Assembly: GCA_900553255.1 (NCBI GenBank)
Contig: USCI01000058.1
Location: 1-15,442 of the forward strand
Source: an uncultured Oscillospiraceae bacterium
Lineage (GTDB): Bacteria > Bacillota > Clostridia > Oscillospirales > Acutalibacteraceae
Length of the DNA: 15,442 nt
Direction: 5' to 3'
Each line of letters starts with the position of its first letter. The first letter of the stretch is position 1. Below the pieces are notes generated by a model. That model made no database searches. It was not told the DNA's origin and worked only from the letters and a program-made list of their open reading frames with translations. The position numbers and the translations under genes were made by a program. Below, in pieces: positions 6,673 through 13,583 of this stretch.

Positions 6673-6787
6673 CCGTTTTTTGGTTTTTACTGCGGCGAGA
6701 CCTTTGGGGGCTGCCGGTCGGGGAATCTGACGATAGGGACAAAAAACAGGCCGTAAGCACCAATGGAGGAAGCGGCGTCTGCGGGAC

Positions 6788-6816
6788 AAAAAAGCCCGGA
6801 AGGCCAGTGAACCGGG
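6788..6816 (-). terminator. terminator after the acylase gene
   Basis: On the minus strand CCCGG (6816-6812) pairs with CCGGG (6799-6795), 12-nt loop, then C and TTTTTT (6793-6788). It begins 17 nt after the stop codon of the acylase gene. The stem is short but G/C only. The interval between it and the marR promoter (6673-6787) shows nothing I can name. Confidence 0.6.
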
Positions 6817-6833
6817 TGTTAGGCGTCGTTTGG

Positions 6834-7823
6834 CTAAAGACCGAAAATAGTTATGGGCCGAAGCACCTTCAGCATCGGCATCGGCGTCCCGCCGGCAACG
6901 GAGGTGTTCGCCAGGCGCCGGGTCACAATTTCGCTGTTTGAACAGGAGCGGATGAAGTATTCTCCCCGGGCGGTATTGAGCAGGGCGGTGTATTGCGTAA
7001 AGTCGGCGGTGTCCCGTTGGGTCATCACCGCATTCTTGGGAATTGACACACTTTCCAGAATGTGAAAACCGGTGATCACGGCCTCGCTGCGGTTTTCCGG
7101 CAGCAGCACATGGGTCTTCAGATAGGCGATACGTACAAAGCGGGAGGGCGAGGTATAGTCGCCGGGCAGTCCGAAGGTGCCGGCACCTTGACCAAATGGC
7201 GTCAGCTCAGTTTCTCCCCAATATACGTCGTCCGGTGGATCCGGCTGTACCGTAAGATAGTTGCGCAGGTTGGTCATGTGCCAGGAAAAATCGGGGCTAT
7301 TTGCCAGCACGCCGAGGGGATTCGGATGAATCTGCATGCCTTCTCTGGTCTGCTCAAGCACGAGGCAGCGCCCTTCCCGGTCGGTGACCATCCAGTGTAG
7401 CGGCGCCACCGTCCCGGTTACAGGATCGGCTACGCCGACCACCCGCACAGCAGACAGGGCGGCGAGCACCTGGTCGGTATCCGCGCAGCTGCCCAGCAGG
7501 TACAAAACCACCTCGGTCGCAGCAATGGCGGGAATCAGCGGGTTACCGTCGTCCGGCGGGAACTGCGCATAGCCGGGAAAATACAGCACCGCCGCTGCCA
7601 GCCCCATTTCGTTGACACCATCGGCGAACAACAGCTGCGGCGTCTTCTGCCCGATCCCCATCAGGCGATAGCGGCTTTGCAGCTGTGCCGAGCCGGTGAC
7701 ACTCTGCCAACGGCAGCCCTTGGGCACCGCGTAAAGATACGGATCCAGCAGATAGGAAAAATCCATGGTCCGCCCTATGAACCACTCGCCCTGTGCATCC
7801 CGCAGGGTAATGGCGGTACACAT
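6834..7823 (-). CDS. choloylglycine hydrolase family protein, penicillin V acylase-like (linear amide C-N hydrolase)
   Basis: 329 aa Ntn-hydrolase, the usual family length. It starts MCTAI, so removal of Met exposes the nucleophile C2. R18 and D21 (GRTMDFS), N175 (LANSPDFSWH) and R228 (PGDYTSPSRFVRIAYL) fall at the positions known for bile salt hydrolases and penicillin V acylases. The residue that is Asn in bile salt hydrolases (GLNFP in the Clostridium perfringens enzyme) is Tyr here (VLYFP, Y81), as in Bacillus sphaericus penicillin V acylase. NLRNYLTVQPDPPDDV and LTPFGQGAG also follow that enzyme. It would cleave the amide of an N-acyl compound in the cytoplasm, with conjugated bile salts still possible. 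The SD AAGGAGG lies 9 nt before the ATG. It has its own terminator downstream and a two-hairpin region upstream. Confidence 0.92.
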   Translation of the reverse strand: MCTAITLRDAQGEWFIGRTMDFSYLLDPYLYAVPKGCRWQSVTGSAQLQSRYRLMGIGQKTPQLLFADGVNEMGLAAAVLYFPGYAQFPPDDGNPLIPAIAATEVVLYLLGSCADTDQVLAALSAVRVVGVADPVTGTVAPLHWMVTDREGRCLVLEQTREGMQIHPNPLGVLANSPDFSWHMTNLRNYLTVQPDPPDDVYWGETELTPFGQGAGTFGLPGDYTSPSRFVRIAYLKTHVLLPENRSEAVITGFHILESVSIPKNAVMTQRDTADFTQYTALLNTARGEYFIRSCSNSEIVTRRLANTSVAGGTPMPMLKVLRPITIFGL

Positions 7824-7874
7824 GTCGATACGCCTCCTTAATGCTCACCTTCTCCCTTGAATATATTCAGCGGC

Positions 7875-7927
7875 GGGGCGTTTCATGCCGTATAGAAAAC
7901 GCCCCCGGATACGAAAGTATCCGGGGG
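7875..7927 (-). terminator. terminator with overlapping alternative hairpin
   Basis: Read on minus, CCCCCGGATAC (7927-7917) pairs with GTATCCGGGGG (7912-7902), an 11-bp stem with a 4-nt loop, followed by CGTTTTC: a likely terminator for the acyltransferase transcript. A second 9-bp stem, GGGGCGTTT (7905-7897) with AAACGCCCC (7883-7875), reuses the last four G of the first, so the two exclude each other. This could be attenuator-type control of the acylase gene downstream. A 12-bp palindrome TGAATATATTCA (7858-7869) lies between these stems and the acylase SD. Confidence 0.6.
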
Positions 7928-8023
7928 ATAGCATTTGGTATAGACCGCTAATTTGCCTGATCGGTCGTTGGAAGATGGTTGCTTGAAGACGGCAAGCCCA
8001 ATCAGTGCTTTTGACCGAAATCT

Positions 8024-9025
8024 CTATACCGATTGAGTACGGGCACGGGCAGCTTTGATGCGGCGCAATGCTGCCCCGCCGCCTTTACGGCAAAGCGTAT
8101 AGATTCCGTTTAAGACGGCGGAAGTGAGCAACGCTCCGGCGAAAACAAAGCCAACCATTACCGGCAGATAGTTCAGCCGCTGAGGCATAGATGTGACCGA
8201 AGCGATTAATTTGGGGTAAGCGTAGTGATCCCATATCCAGGATACCAGGTAGGCGCCCAATGCCCAATCGGCTATTTTAGCGAAGACGGTCTTAAGCCAT
8301 GTGGGAAGCGACTGCGCCGGCAGTTTCAACAAAAACAGGAACGTCAGTACGGACATGATTACGCACTCAAAGCCCGACCAATCACAGGCGGAGATGGACT
8401 GAAAAAGCCCGCCTGAACTCCGGTAGATATTAAAAGCGCCGAACAGAAAAATCGATACCAGCAGCAAAGGGAACGACCAGCGTTTGCGCAGGCGGCATCC
8501 GTATTCCGAAAAATAGGCGCCGATAAAATAATAGGTGATGGGATACAGTCTGACCCACCATTCGGGAATCAGCATATCATAGGAATGACTGATGCTGGGC
8601 TGTGCCCACCAGCCGGCTGTATGCAGGTCATGTATATTGAATAGAGAGGGAAGGGCGGTTAGCAGCAAAAAGGTGGCGATCAGCACCAGCTTCCCGCGTT
8701 GGGTAGGAATACTGTTATAGATGAGATTCAAAAACGGAATCAGGAGAAACAGGCCGATATACATCTCTATATACCACGCATAATCCGAGGCGTAAAAACC
8801 GAGTATCCTTAGAAGTGCGGAGGTTATCGTAACGGTGTCGTGTACGATAAAGGCGCGATAAGCCAGGCAGGCCAAGCTGGCCAGCAGGTAAATGGCCAGG
8901 GTTTTCCGGATTCCTTTATAATAAGATACACAAAATGTTTTTTGCCGCATGAGATATCCCGTCAGCAGCAGGAACAGCGGAACACAGACGCGTGCAGCTG
9001 TACATATGAAGGTCATGATGTACAT
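8024..9025 (-). CDS. acyltransferase-3 family membrane protein (OafA/YrhL-like), frame as read lacks its N-terminus
   Basis: 333 aa from the first in-frame ATG. There are about nine hydrophobic segments: RVCVPLFLLLTGYL, WYIEMYIGLFLLIPFL, LYPITYYFIGAYFSEYG, IADWALGAYLVSWIWDHY and others. VPLFLLLTGYL and YIGLFLLIP are hallmarks of membrane O-acyltransferases that acetylate or succinylate surface polysaccharides, antibiotics or lipids. The family's first transmembrane helix and catalytic His lie upstream at 9026-9150 in the same frame, but no usual start codon opens that frame; see the entry there. The protein from 9025 alone would lack the active-site His. It has a good promoter (9182-9210) and a terminator (7902-7927) and stands between unrelated genes. 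The acceptor cannot be inferred. Confidence 0.85.
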   Translation of the reverse strand: MYIMTFICTAARVCVPLFLLLTGYLMRQKTFCVSYYKGIRKTLAIYLLASLACLAYRAFIVHDTVTITSALLRILGFYASDYAWYIEMYIGLFLLIPFLNLIYNSIPTQRGKLVLIATFLLLTALPSLFNIHDLHTAGWWAQPSISHSYDMLIPEWWVRLYPITYYFIGAYFSEYGCRLRKRWSFPLLLVSIFLFGAFNIYRSSGGLFQSISACDWSGFECVIMSVLTFLFLLKLPAQSLPTWLKTVFAKIADWALGAYLVSWIWDHYAYPKLIASVTSMPQRLNYLPVMVGFVFAGALLTSAVLNGIYTLCRKGGGAALRRIKAARARTQSV

Positions 9026-9150
9026 TCGTTCGCCGACGATGGGATAGGTATAATACTCGCTGTTCAGAAAGAAATGAACACAAATTACGGTAAAAACCGC
9101 AACGCAGCGAATAATATCCAGATTACAGTTGCGTTCTCTTTTTGAACCAT
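9026..9150 (-). pseudogene. 5' part of the acyltransferase gene, displaced by a one-base frameshift
   Basis: Translated in frame with the downstream gene, this segment gives NCNLDIIRCVAVFTVICVHFF, the canonical acyltransferase-3 start with LDxxR and the catalytic His (codon 9076-9074). That frame runs back to a TGA at 9160-9158 with no ATG, GTG or TTG. An ATG at 9150 with AAAGG nearby begins MVQKEN in another frame and hits TAA after about 20 codons. Between them is a run of five A on the coding strand (9143-9139). Six A would join the ATG to the enzyme, giving a 375-aa protein of normal length. This is a true mutation, a phase-variable switch, slippage or a sequencing error. Confidence 0.75.
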
Positions 9151-9181
9151 ATCCTTTTCACTCCCCTTTAACCGAGGAGAT

Positions 9182-9210
9182 ATTATAGCACAGTAAGAAC
9201 GAGATGACAA
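9182..9210 (-). promoter_or_regulatory. promoter of the acyltransferase gene
   Basis: On minus TTGTCA (9210-9205), 17 nt, TATAAT (9187-9182), with TG one base upstream of the -10 (extended -10). It lies 31 nt before the ATG at 9150, which supports that ATG as the original start rather than the one at 9025. Confidence 0.8.
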
Positions 9211-9226
9211 TCCGCTCAAAGAGAAA

Positions 9227-9253
9227 TTATAAGAGTATGCGCAACTCCTATAA
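9227..9253 (-). terminator. weak terminator of the right-hand operon
   Basis: On minus TTATAGGAGT (9253-9244) pairs with ACTCTTATAA (9236-9227), 10 bp with one G-U, 7-nt loop, followed by the T-rich ATTTCTCTTT. It begins 14 nt after the stop of the TIM-barrel gene and would end the long minus-strand operon. Confidence 0.5.
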
Positions 9254-9267
9254 CAAAGAGAAGAGAG

Positions 9268-10047
9268 CTAAAACAGCCGTCTGATTTTATCCGCCGCTGT
9301 GTATGCACGATGCAGGAAAGTCTCTGCATCCATCCGTTCCTCGTAATATCCGTAGGCCTGCACCTCCAGCGATACCGCGCCGGAAAAGCCGGTTGCCGCG
9401 ATTTGGGCGGCAACGAACTGCCAGTCGGTGGTACCGTCGAACGGCAGCCGGTGGGTATCCCAGCTGCGGTCGTTGTCATGCAGGTGTAGCGTGGCAAGGC
9501 GGCTGCCGTATAAATCGAGATACGGCTCCTCCCGACACCAGCCGTGGTGATGCCCGCTGTCGTAGCAAAAGCCCACCTTGGGGGAGGTGAGCGTCTGCAT
9601 GGCGGCACGCAGATGGGGGACGTGCCGCAGATTTTCTAGGGCGAGCGTAACGCCGGTTCGTTCGGCCGCTTCCTCTACCCGGCGCAGGCGGTCAAGGCCG
9701 CGCGGGTGATAGGGCGGCGGAAAAGCTTCATCGGTCAGATGAGCGACCAACACCGGCACGCCGGTTTCGGCGCAGCCCTCGAGACAGGCGATCAGGCTCG
9801 CCGCATAGCGGTCGCCGTCCTCGCCGGGCAACCAAAGGGTATTACAGCCGTCGAAGGGGGAGTGGGCGTTTTCGATTTCCAGCCCCATCTGCCGGGCGCG
9901 CTCCGGCTGTTCCTTCAGCGGGATATCCCCTTCGTATTCCCCCCACCACAGCATCACGCGGCAGAAGCCGGAAGCCCGGATAAGGCGCAGGGATTCCTGC
10001 AGCGGGAGTTCATAGCCAAACCACGCAAAAATGCCGAGTTCCCGCAT
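9268..10047 (-). CDS. sugar phosphate isomerase/epimerase-like TIM-barrel protein (AP endonuclase 2 superfamily)
   Basis: 259 aa from the ATG at 10047, which follows GAGGTG at a 6-nt distance; the frame also opens from a TTG at 10062 without a better site. It has the xylose isomerase-like barrel pattern with a conserved metal-binding set: H62 (NAHSP), H103 (VAHL), E138 (ALENL), D163 and H166 (YDSGHH), H190 with D191 (LHLHDND), H199 (DTHRLP) and E228 (LEVQ). Members isomerise or epimerise sugars or inositols, or act as dehydratases or endonucleases; the substrate cannot be told. It is the last gene of the minus-strand operon, 33 nt after the PHP gene. Both are metal-dependent hydrolase/isomerase folds, but no shared pathway is evident. 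Confidence 0.85.
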   Translation of the reverse strand: MRELGIFAWFGYELPLQESLRLIRASGFCRVMLWWGEYEGDIPLKEQPERARQMGLEIENAHSPFDGCNTLWLPGEDGDRYAASLIACLEGCAETGVPVLVAHLTDEAFPPPYHPRGLDRLRRVEEAAERTGVTLALENLRHVPHLRAAMQTLTSPKVGFCYDSGHHHGWCREEPYLDLYGSRLATLHLHDNDRSWDTHRLPFDGTTDWQFVAAQIAATGFSGAVSLEVQAYGYYEERMDAETFLHRAYTAADKIRRLF

Positions 10048-10080
10048 GGTAGCACCTCGCAAATCAAAATAGAAAACCGG

Positions 10081-10815
10081 TCAGGTACGTCCCCATGGAC
10101 AGGCCAGCCGCCCGTCCAGAGCGGCGATTACCGTTTCGGGCCGGTTATCCGGCAACTCAAGCCACGGGCCGGCTTCCGCGATTTGATGGAGATAGTGTGC
10201 ATCGGAGTTCTGCAGCAGCGGCAGCCCACGAAGCAGCGGATACTGCCGGCACAGGGTGTCCGTATCGCCGGCGGCGGTGATTTCGGCCGCGGTAAAGCCT
10301 ACCGGGGGAATATCGCCGAGCGCCGCGGTGACGCTGTAGGAGGGGCGGTCGATATGGGCAGGGAAGGCGGTGCCGCCGAACCGCCGGGCGAGCGCCGGGA
10401 TATCGTCCACGCTCAGGGCGGACGCCGTCACCAGCAGCGGTTCCAGCCGCCCGACGATGGTATCCTCACCGTCCATGATTATCTGTTCCCCGAATACCTC
10501 CGGGCGGTTCGGGATCGGCGGCAGGGTGGGGAGTACGGCGGCGTCGAATGCCTCGGCCGCTTCCAGTGTGGGAAACAGGCAGACGACGTGCGCTTCTTCC
10601 GCAGAGCACAGTTCCATTCCCGGCAGTACCGTCAGACCGCTTCCCCGCGCGGCAGCAAGGATCGCCGGGCAGTTGCGGCAGCTGTTGTGATCGGTCAGCG
10701 CGATCAGATTCAGGTCAGCCAGCCGTGCCATATTGACGATATTGTTTGGAGTCATGTCGCTGTCGCCGCAGGGAGACAGACAGGAATGGATGTGCAGATC
10801 GTAATACAGCCGCAA
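10081..10815 (-). CDS. PHP-domain metal-dependent phosphohydrolase
   Basis: 244 aa. The PHP metal ligands are present in order: H8 and H10 (DLHIHS), D42 and H43 (LTDHNS), E68 (PGMELC), H76, H154 (FPAHID), D205 and H207 (QNSDAHYL). The fold hydrolyses phosphoesters (histidinol phosphate, nucleotides or oligonucleotides) with two or three metals. The start is a TTG at 10815: no ATG or GTG exists in frame before a TGA upstream, and GAGGGG sits about 8 nt before it. It is 21 nt downstream of the YbaK-like gene. From memory, PHP genes recur beside DRTGG/HATPase/hydrogenase-like clusters in clostridia, which supports a role in the same signalling unit. A nucleotide-type signal as substrate is speculation. 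Confidence 0.87.
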   Translation of the reverse strand: MRLYYDLHIHSCLSPCGDSDMTPNNIVNMARLADLNLIALTDHNSCRNCPAILAAARGSGLTVLPGMELCSAEEAHVVCLFPTLEAAEAFDAAVLPTLPPIPNRPEVFGEQIIMDGEDTIVGRLEPLLVTASALSVDDIPALARRFGGTAFPAHIDRPSYSVTAALGDIPPVGFTAAEITAAGDTDTLCRQYPLLRGLPLLQNSDAHYLHQIAEAGPWLELPDNRPETVIAALDGRLACPWGRT

Positions 10816-10836
10816 AGCCTCATCCCCTCATGGTTG

Positions 10837-11322
10837 TCAGTCGGTCAGTGCCGGATCCCAGTTTTTGCACACGTCCACCCAGTCCAGAACATGGGCGTAT
10901 TCCGCCAGTTCCTCACAAGTGAGGGCAATGGCGGAATTGCTGCTGCCGCAGGCGGGAAAAATGGTGGCGAACCGCTTGAGCGAAATATCGGCATACACCC
11001 GCGCACTCGCCGGCACCGCGAAGGGGCATACACCGCCGACAGCATGCCCGGTCAGCTCGATTACCTGGTCGGGGGTCAGCATTTTGGCTTTTCGGCCGAA
11101 GGTGGCCTTGAATTTCTGGTTATCCACCTTGGCATCGCCGGCAGCGACCACCAGGATACAGCCGTCTTCCCCTTCAAAGGAAAGGGTCTTGGCAATGTGT
11201 GCGGGCACGGTATGCAGCGCCTGAGCGGCCAGCTCCACCGTTGCGCTTGATACATCGAATTCCTGAATGTCCTGCTCTCGGCCGAAACCGCGCAGATACT
11301 CCCTTACTGCTTCAATGGACAT
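10837..11322 (-). CDS. YbaK/EbsC-family aminoacyl-tRNA editing-domain protein
   Basis: 161 aa, the size of stand-alone editing proteins such as YbaK and ProX, which deacylate mischarged tRNAPro (Cys- or Ala-tRNAPro). Family signs: AKTLSFE with the conserved K45, ILVVAAGDAKVDNQKF, the GHAVGGVCPFAVP loop, and the C-terminal FPACGSSNSAIALTCEEL stretch. Start: ATG at 11322 with AAGGAG about 12 nt upstream; the frame stays open further up but without a usual start. It lies between a DRTGG gene (28 nt) and the PHP gene (21 nt), so it is cotranscribed. Its place in a hydrogenase-like signalling operon is unusual. The preferred tRNA is not determinable. Confidence 0.9.
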   Translation of the reverse strand: MSIEAVREYLRGFGREQDIQEFDVSSATVELAAQALHTVPAHIAKTLSFEGEDGCILVVAAGDAKVDNQKFKATFGRKAKMLTPDQVIELTGHAVGGVCPFAVPASARVYADISLKRFATIFPACGSSNSAIALTCEELAEYAHVLDWVDVCKNWDPALTD

Positions 11323-11350
11323 GATTTTGGTAAACTCCTTTATTTTGGTT

Positions 11351-11683
11351 TCAGCCCAGCAGCCGGCCAAGTTCCAGGGCCAGCTGATAGGCAGTTTTGC
11401 TGCTGCGTAGCACACAGACATCCTGTGTCTGTGCGCGGGCAAGTGCCTCTTTGTCGAGTGGGGAATCCTCCGCGAGCAGGATGCAGGCGGTGTCGGCGAG
11501 TACGGCGACGGCAACGGCGTTGACGTTGCCCATTACCGTGATCCAGGCGTCTCCGGTCTGCGCGCGGCCCATCACCCAGCTGAGCAGGTCGCCGCAGTAG
11601 CCGCCGGTAATCTCCCGCCCGGTGTCGCCCGGACAGAGCACCTCCAGCCCGAGCGCTTCAATACAGTCCTTAACGGTCGTCAT
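11351..11683 (-). CDS. DRTGG-domain protein
   Basis: 110 aa. A stand-alone DRTGG-type domain, the small alpha/beta module found in phosphotransacetylase N-termini and in clostridial hydrogenase-associated clusters. Features: LGLEVLCPGDTGREITGGYCGDLLSWVMG, AWITVMGNVNAVAVAVLADTACILLAE, and the C-terminal LDKEALARAQTQDVCVLRSSKTAYQLALELGRLL. Its ATG overlaps the stop of the hydrogenase-like gene (ATGA at 11683-11680), so translation is coupled. It probably binds a nucleotide or a partner protein; no catalytic residues are evident. It is related to the DRTGG gene at 13584-13934, which heads the operon. Confidence 0.82.
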   Translation of the reverse strand: MTTVKDCIEALGLEVLCPGDTGREITGGYCGDLLSWVMGRAQTGDAWITVMGNVNAVAVAVLADTACILLAEDSPLDKEALARAQTQDVCVLRSSKTAYQLALELGRLLG

Positions 11684-13038
11684 GCTGTTCCATCCTTTTG
11701 TTTTTCGATTTCCGCCGGCGTCTCCGGTCCGCTGGAGAGCTCACCGGGCACGTATCCCTCCATGCGGGAAAGCTGGCAGGCAATGTCCTGGATTTGCCGG
11801 CGCATGCGGAAGATGCAGTCGTTTTCCTGCGCCAGCCCGCGGACAATATCCTCCGCAAGCGCGCGGCAGCTCGGCGCGCCGCAGGAGCCGCAGTCGAGCT
11901 GCGGCAGCCGCGCGGTATACTCGTCGATCCGCTGCATCATGTTCATGGCGTCCTCGACGTTTTCGGCCAGCTTCATTACCGGGGCAAATTCCAGCTTTTC
12001 GGTCCACTCCAGCCGTTTTTCGCCGCCGGCATCCTCCAGCCGGTTACAGGAAACCGGCAGATATTTGCGCAGTCGCTGGATCCGCGCGCGGGCGACATAC
12101 CCGTTTTCCGCCGTGAAAATCCCGCCCACGCAGCCGCCGGCGCAGGCGTTGAGCTCAATAAAATCCAGTTCCTGCAGCTTCTCGTCCTCGAGCTCTTCAA
12201 GCACATTGATCACGTTGTCGATCCCGTCGGCCGCCAGGTGGTTTTCGTTGAGCAGGCCGGCCGCCTCGCCGCCGATGGAGGACCAGCTGACCCCGATGAT
12301 GCCGGACCGGGCGAGCGGTTCGGGCTGGGCCTCCTTGCCGAGTTTATTCATACAGCTGACCAGGCGGGGATAGATATCGCTGATCGCGAGCACGCCGTCC
12401 ACGTTGGAACGCTCGATGCCGATCGGCACACGCACGTCGGTGACCTTCGCCGCGCAGGGGGAGAGGAAGAAAATCCCGATCTCCTCCGGCGGCAGACCGG
12501 TTTTGGCGACCGCTTCCTCGCGCGCGAGCATGGCGGCGACCTCCATCGGGGCTTTGAGCGGCAGAACATGCTCGCACAGGTCCGGAAAACGCACCCGGAT
12601 CAGCCGTACAACCGCGGGACAGGCGGAGGAAATGACCGGTTTTTTCAGCCGACCGTCGCCGAGAAGCTGTCGGGTGGCGTCCGAGACGATTTCCGCCGCG
12701 CGGGAAACCTCAAACACGTCGTCAAAGCCGAGCCGCTTGAGTCCGGTAAGCACGATATCGATATCGTCCAGATGGTTAAACTGCCCGTACAGGGCGGGCG
12801 CCGGCAGCGCCACGGTATAGCGGTAATTTTTCAGCATCGACAACTCGTCGTGCCGCGCTTTTTTGGCGTGGTGCGGGCACACCCGCACGCATTCGCCGCA
12901 GTCGATGCAGCGTTCGGAAATAATCTGCGCCTTGCCGCCGCGCACGCGGATCGCCTGCGTGGGACAGCGCTTGATACAGTTGGTACAGCCGACACAGAGG
13001 TCTTTGTCCAGAGTGACGGCATGGAAAAATCGATCCAT
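11680..13038 (-). CDS. [FeFe]-hydrogenase large-subunit homologue, sensory (HydS-like) type
   Basis: 452 aa. Two N-terminal 4Fe-4S motifs: C15-C18-C21-C25 and C44-C47-C50-C54. Hydrogenase H-cluster domain, residues about 70-330: L1 motif SSACP with C140, L2 motif SPCAAK with C195, L3 motif NACAGGC with C299 and C303. These are all four cysteines that hold the H-cluster. The proton-relay Cys of catalytic enzymes (TSCCP) is Ala (A139), and the L2 Glu is lost. A further 4Fe-4S motif follows: C383, C386, C391, C408. This pattern is known from HydS, a putative H2/redox sensor next to bifurcating hydrogenases; HydS carries a C-terminal PAS domain, absent here. The ATG at 13038 starts the first ferredoxin domain; its SD GGAGG is 13 nt away, rather far. 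Cotranscribed with an RsbW-like ATPase and two DRTGG genes. Confidence 0.88.
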   Translation of the reverse strand: MDRFFHAVTLDKDLCVGCTNCIKRCPTQAIRVRGGKAQIISERCIDCGECVRVCPHHAKKARHDELSMLKNYRYTVALPAPALYGQFNHLDDIDIVLTGLKRLGFDDVFEVSRAAEIVSDATRQLLGDGRLKKPVISSACPAVVRLIRVRFPDLCEHVLPLKAPMEVAAMLAREEAVAKTGLPPEEIGIFFLSPCAAKVTDVRVPIGIERSNVDGVLAISDIYPRLVSCMNKLGKEAQPEPLARSGIIGVSWSSIGGEAAGLLNENHLAADGIDNVINVLEELEDEKLQELDFIELNACAGGCVGGIFTAENGYVARARIQRLRKYLPVSCNRLEDAGGEKRLEWTEKLEFAPVMKLAENVEDAMNMMQRIDEYTARLPQLDCGSCGAPSCRALAEDIVRGLAQENDCIFRMRRQIQDIACQLSRMEGYVPGELSSGPETPAEIEKQKDGTA

Positions 13039-13059
13039 CGGTACGTCACGTCCTCCTGT

Positions 13060-13080
13060 CAGGCGGCACAGTGCCGCCTG
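13060..13080 (-). promoter_or_regulatory. 21-bp perfect inverted repeat ahead of the hydrogenase-like gene
   Basis: CAGGCGGCAC (13060-13069), one central base, GTGCCGCCTG (13071-13080). In RNA it folds as a 9-bp GC-rich hairpin with a 3-nt loop, ending 3 nt before the SD of the hydrogenase-like gene. There is no T-run, so it is not a terminator. It may be a protein operator, an mRNA-stabilising or processing hairpin, or a translational control site. Confidence 0.6.
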
Positions 13081-13106
13081 GCCGCATATCGGTGGGAAGC
13101 GGTAGG

Positions 13107-13541
13107 TCACTGCGCAGGCGCCTGCACGAGGATTTCCATGCGCACGACCGTACCCACTCCGATTTCGGTGGTAATATCCATGTGGTCGGTATATTTTTTG
13201 ATGTTGGGCAGCCCCATGCCGGCGCCGAAGCCGAGGGAGCGCACGTTGTCGGGGGCGGTGGACCACCCTTCCTGCATCGCCTTTTCAATGTCGGGGATGC
13301 CGGGGCCGTGATCGGTGAGCACCGCCACCACCCGGTCGGGCAGGATCTCCACATCCGCTTCGCCGCCGCCCGCGTGGATAACCATATTGATTTCGCCCTC
13401 GTACATCGCGATCGCCACCCGGCGGACCAGGTCGGAGGGGAAGCCCAGCTGTTTGAGCTTGCGCTTGACCGCGCCGGAGGCCTCGCCTGCACGGGTGAAG
13501 TCGTCGCCGGGCACGTCGTAATGCAGCTTCAGATTCATCAC
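13107..13541 (-). CDS. RsbW/SpoIIAB-like anti-sigma-type ATP-binding protein (HATPase)
   Basis: 144 aa, the size of an isolated GHKL ATPase domain. The N-box is EGEINMVIHAGGG (N52, H56), the G1 box DHGPGI (D77) and the G2 box GFGAGMGLPNIKKY (104-117). No histidine-phosphoacceptor domain is attached, so it is a Ser/Thr-kinase-type anti-sigma or partner-switching factor rather than a sensor kinase. Start: GTG at 13541 (AAGG 9 nt upstream) or the next ATG codon at 13538; the difference is one residue. It is second in the operon, 42 nt after a DRTGG gene and 68 nt before the hydrogenase homologue. This suggests it relays the redox state sensed by that protein, but no anti-anti-sigma (STAS) partner is in view. 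Confidence 0.88.
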   Translation of the reverse strand: MMNLKLHYDVPGDDFTRAGEASGAVKRKLKQLGFPSDLVRRVAIAMYEGEINMVIHAGGGEADVEILPDRVVAVLTDHGPGIPDIEKAMQEGWSTAPDNVRSLGFGAGMGLPNIKKYTDHMDITTEIGVGTVVRMEILVQAPAQ

Positions 13542-13583
13542 ACCATCGCGCCTTTCCTGAAAGTTGCCGGAAACCGACCCGGG

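Noticed and set aside
9706..11250. 514-codon open frame on the plus strand
   Set aside because: It is antisense to the TIM-barrel, PHP and YbaK genes, which have clear motifs; long antisense frames are common in GC-rich coding DNA.
11413..11433. 8-bp inverted repeat CACAGACA/TGTCTGTG
   Set aside because: It lies inside the DRTGG coding region, which explains the bases; there is no sign of a regulatory role.
13039..13266. Upstream extension of the hydrogenase-like protein
   Set aside because: It overlaps the ATPase gene and is Arg-rich without domain similarity; the ferredoxin domain starts right after the ATG at 13038.
11698..13311. 537-codon open frame on the plus strand
   Set aside because: Antisense shadow of the hydrogenase-like gene, whose ferredoxin and H-cluster motifs are unmistakable.
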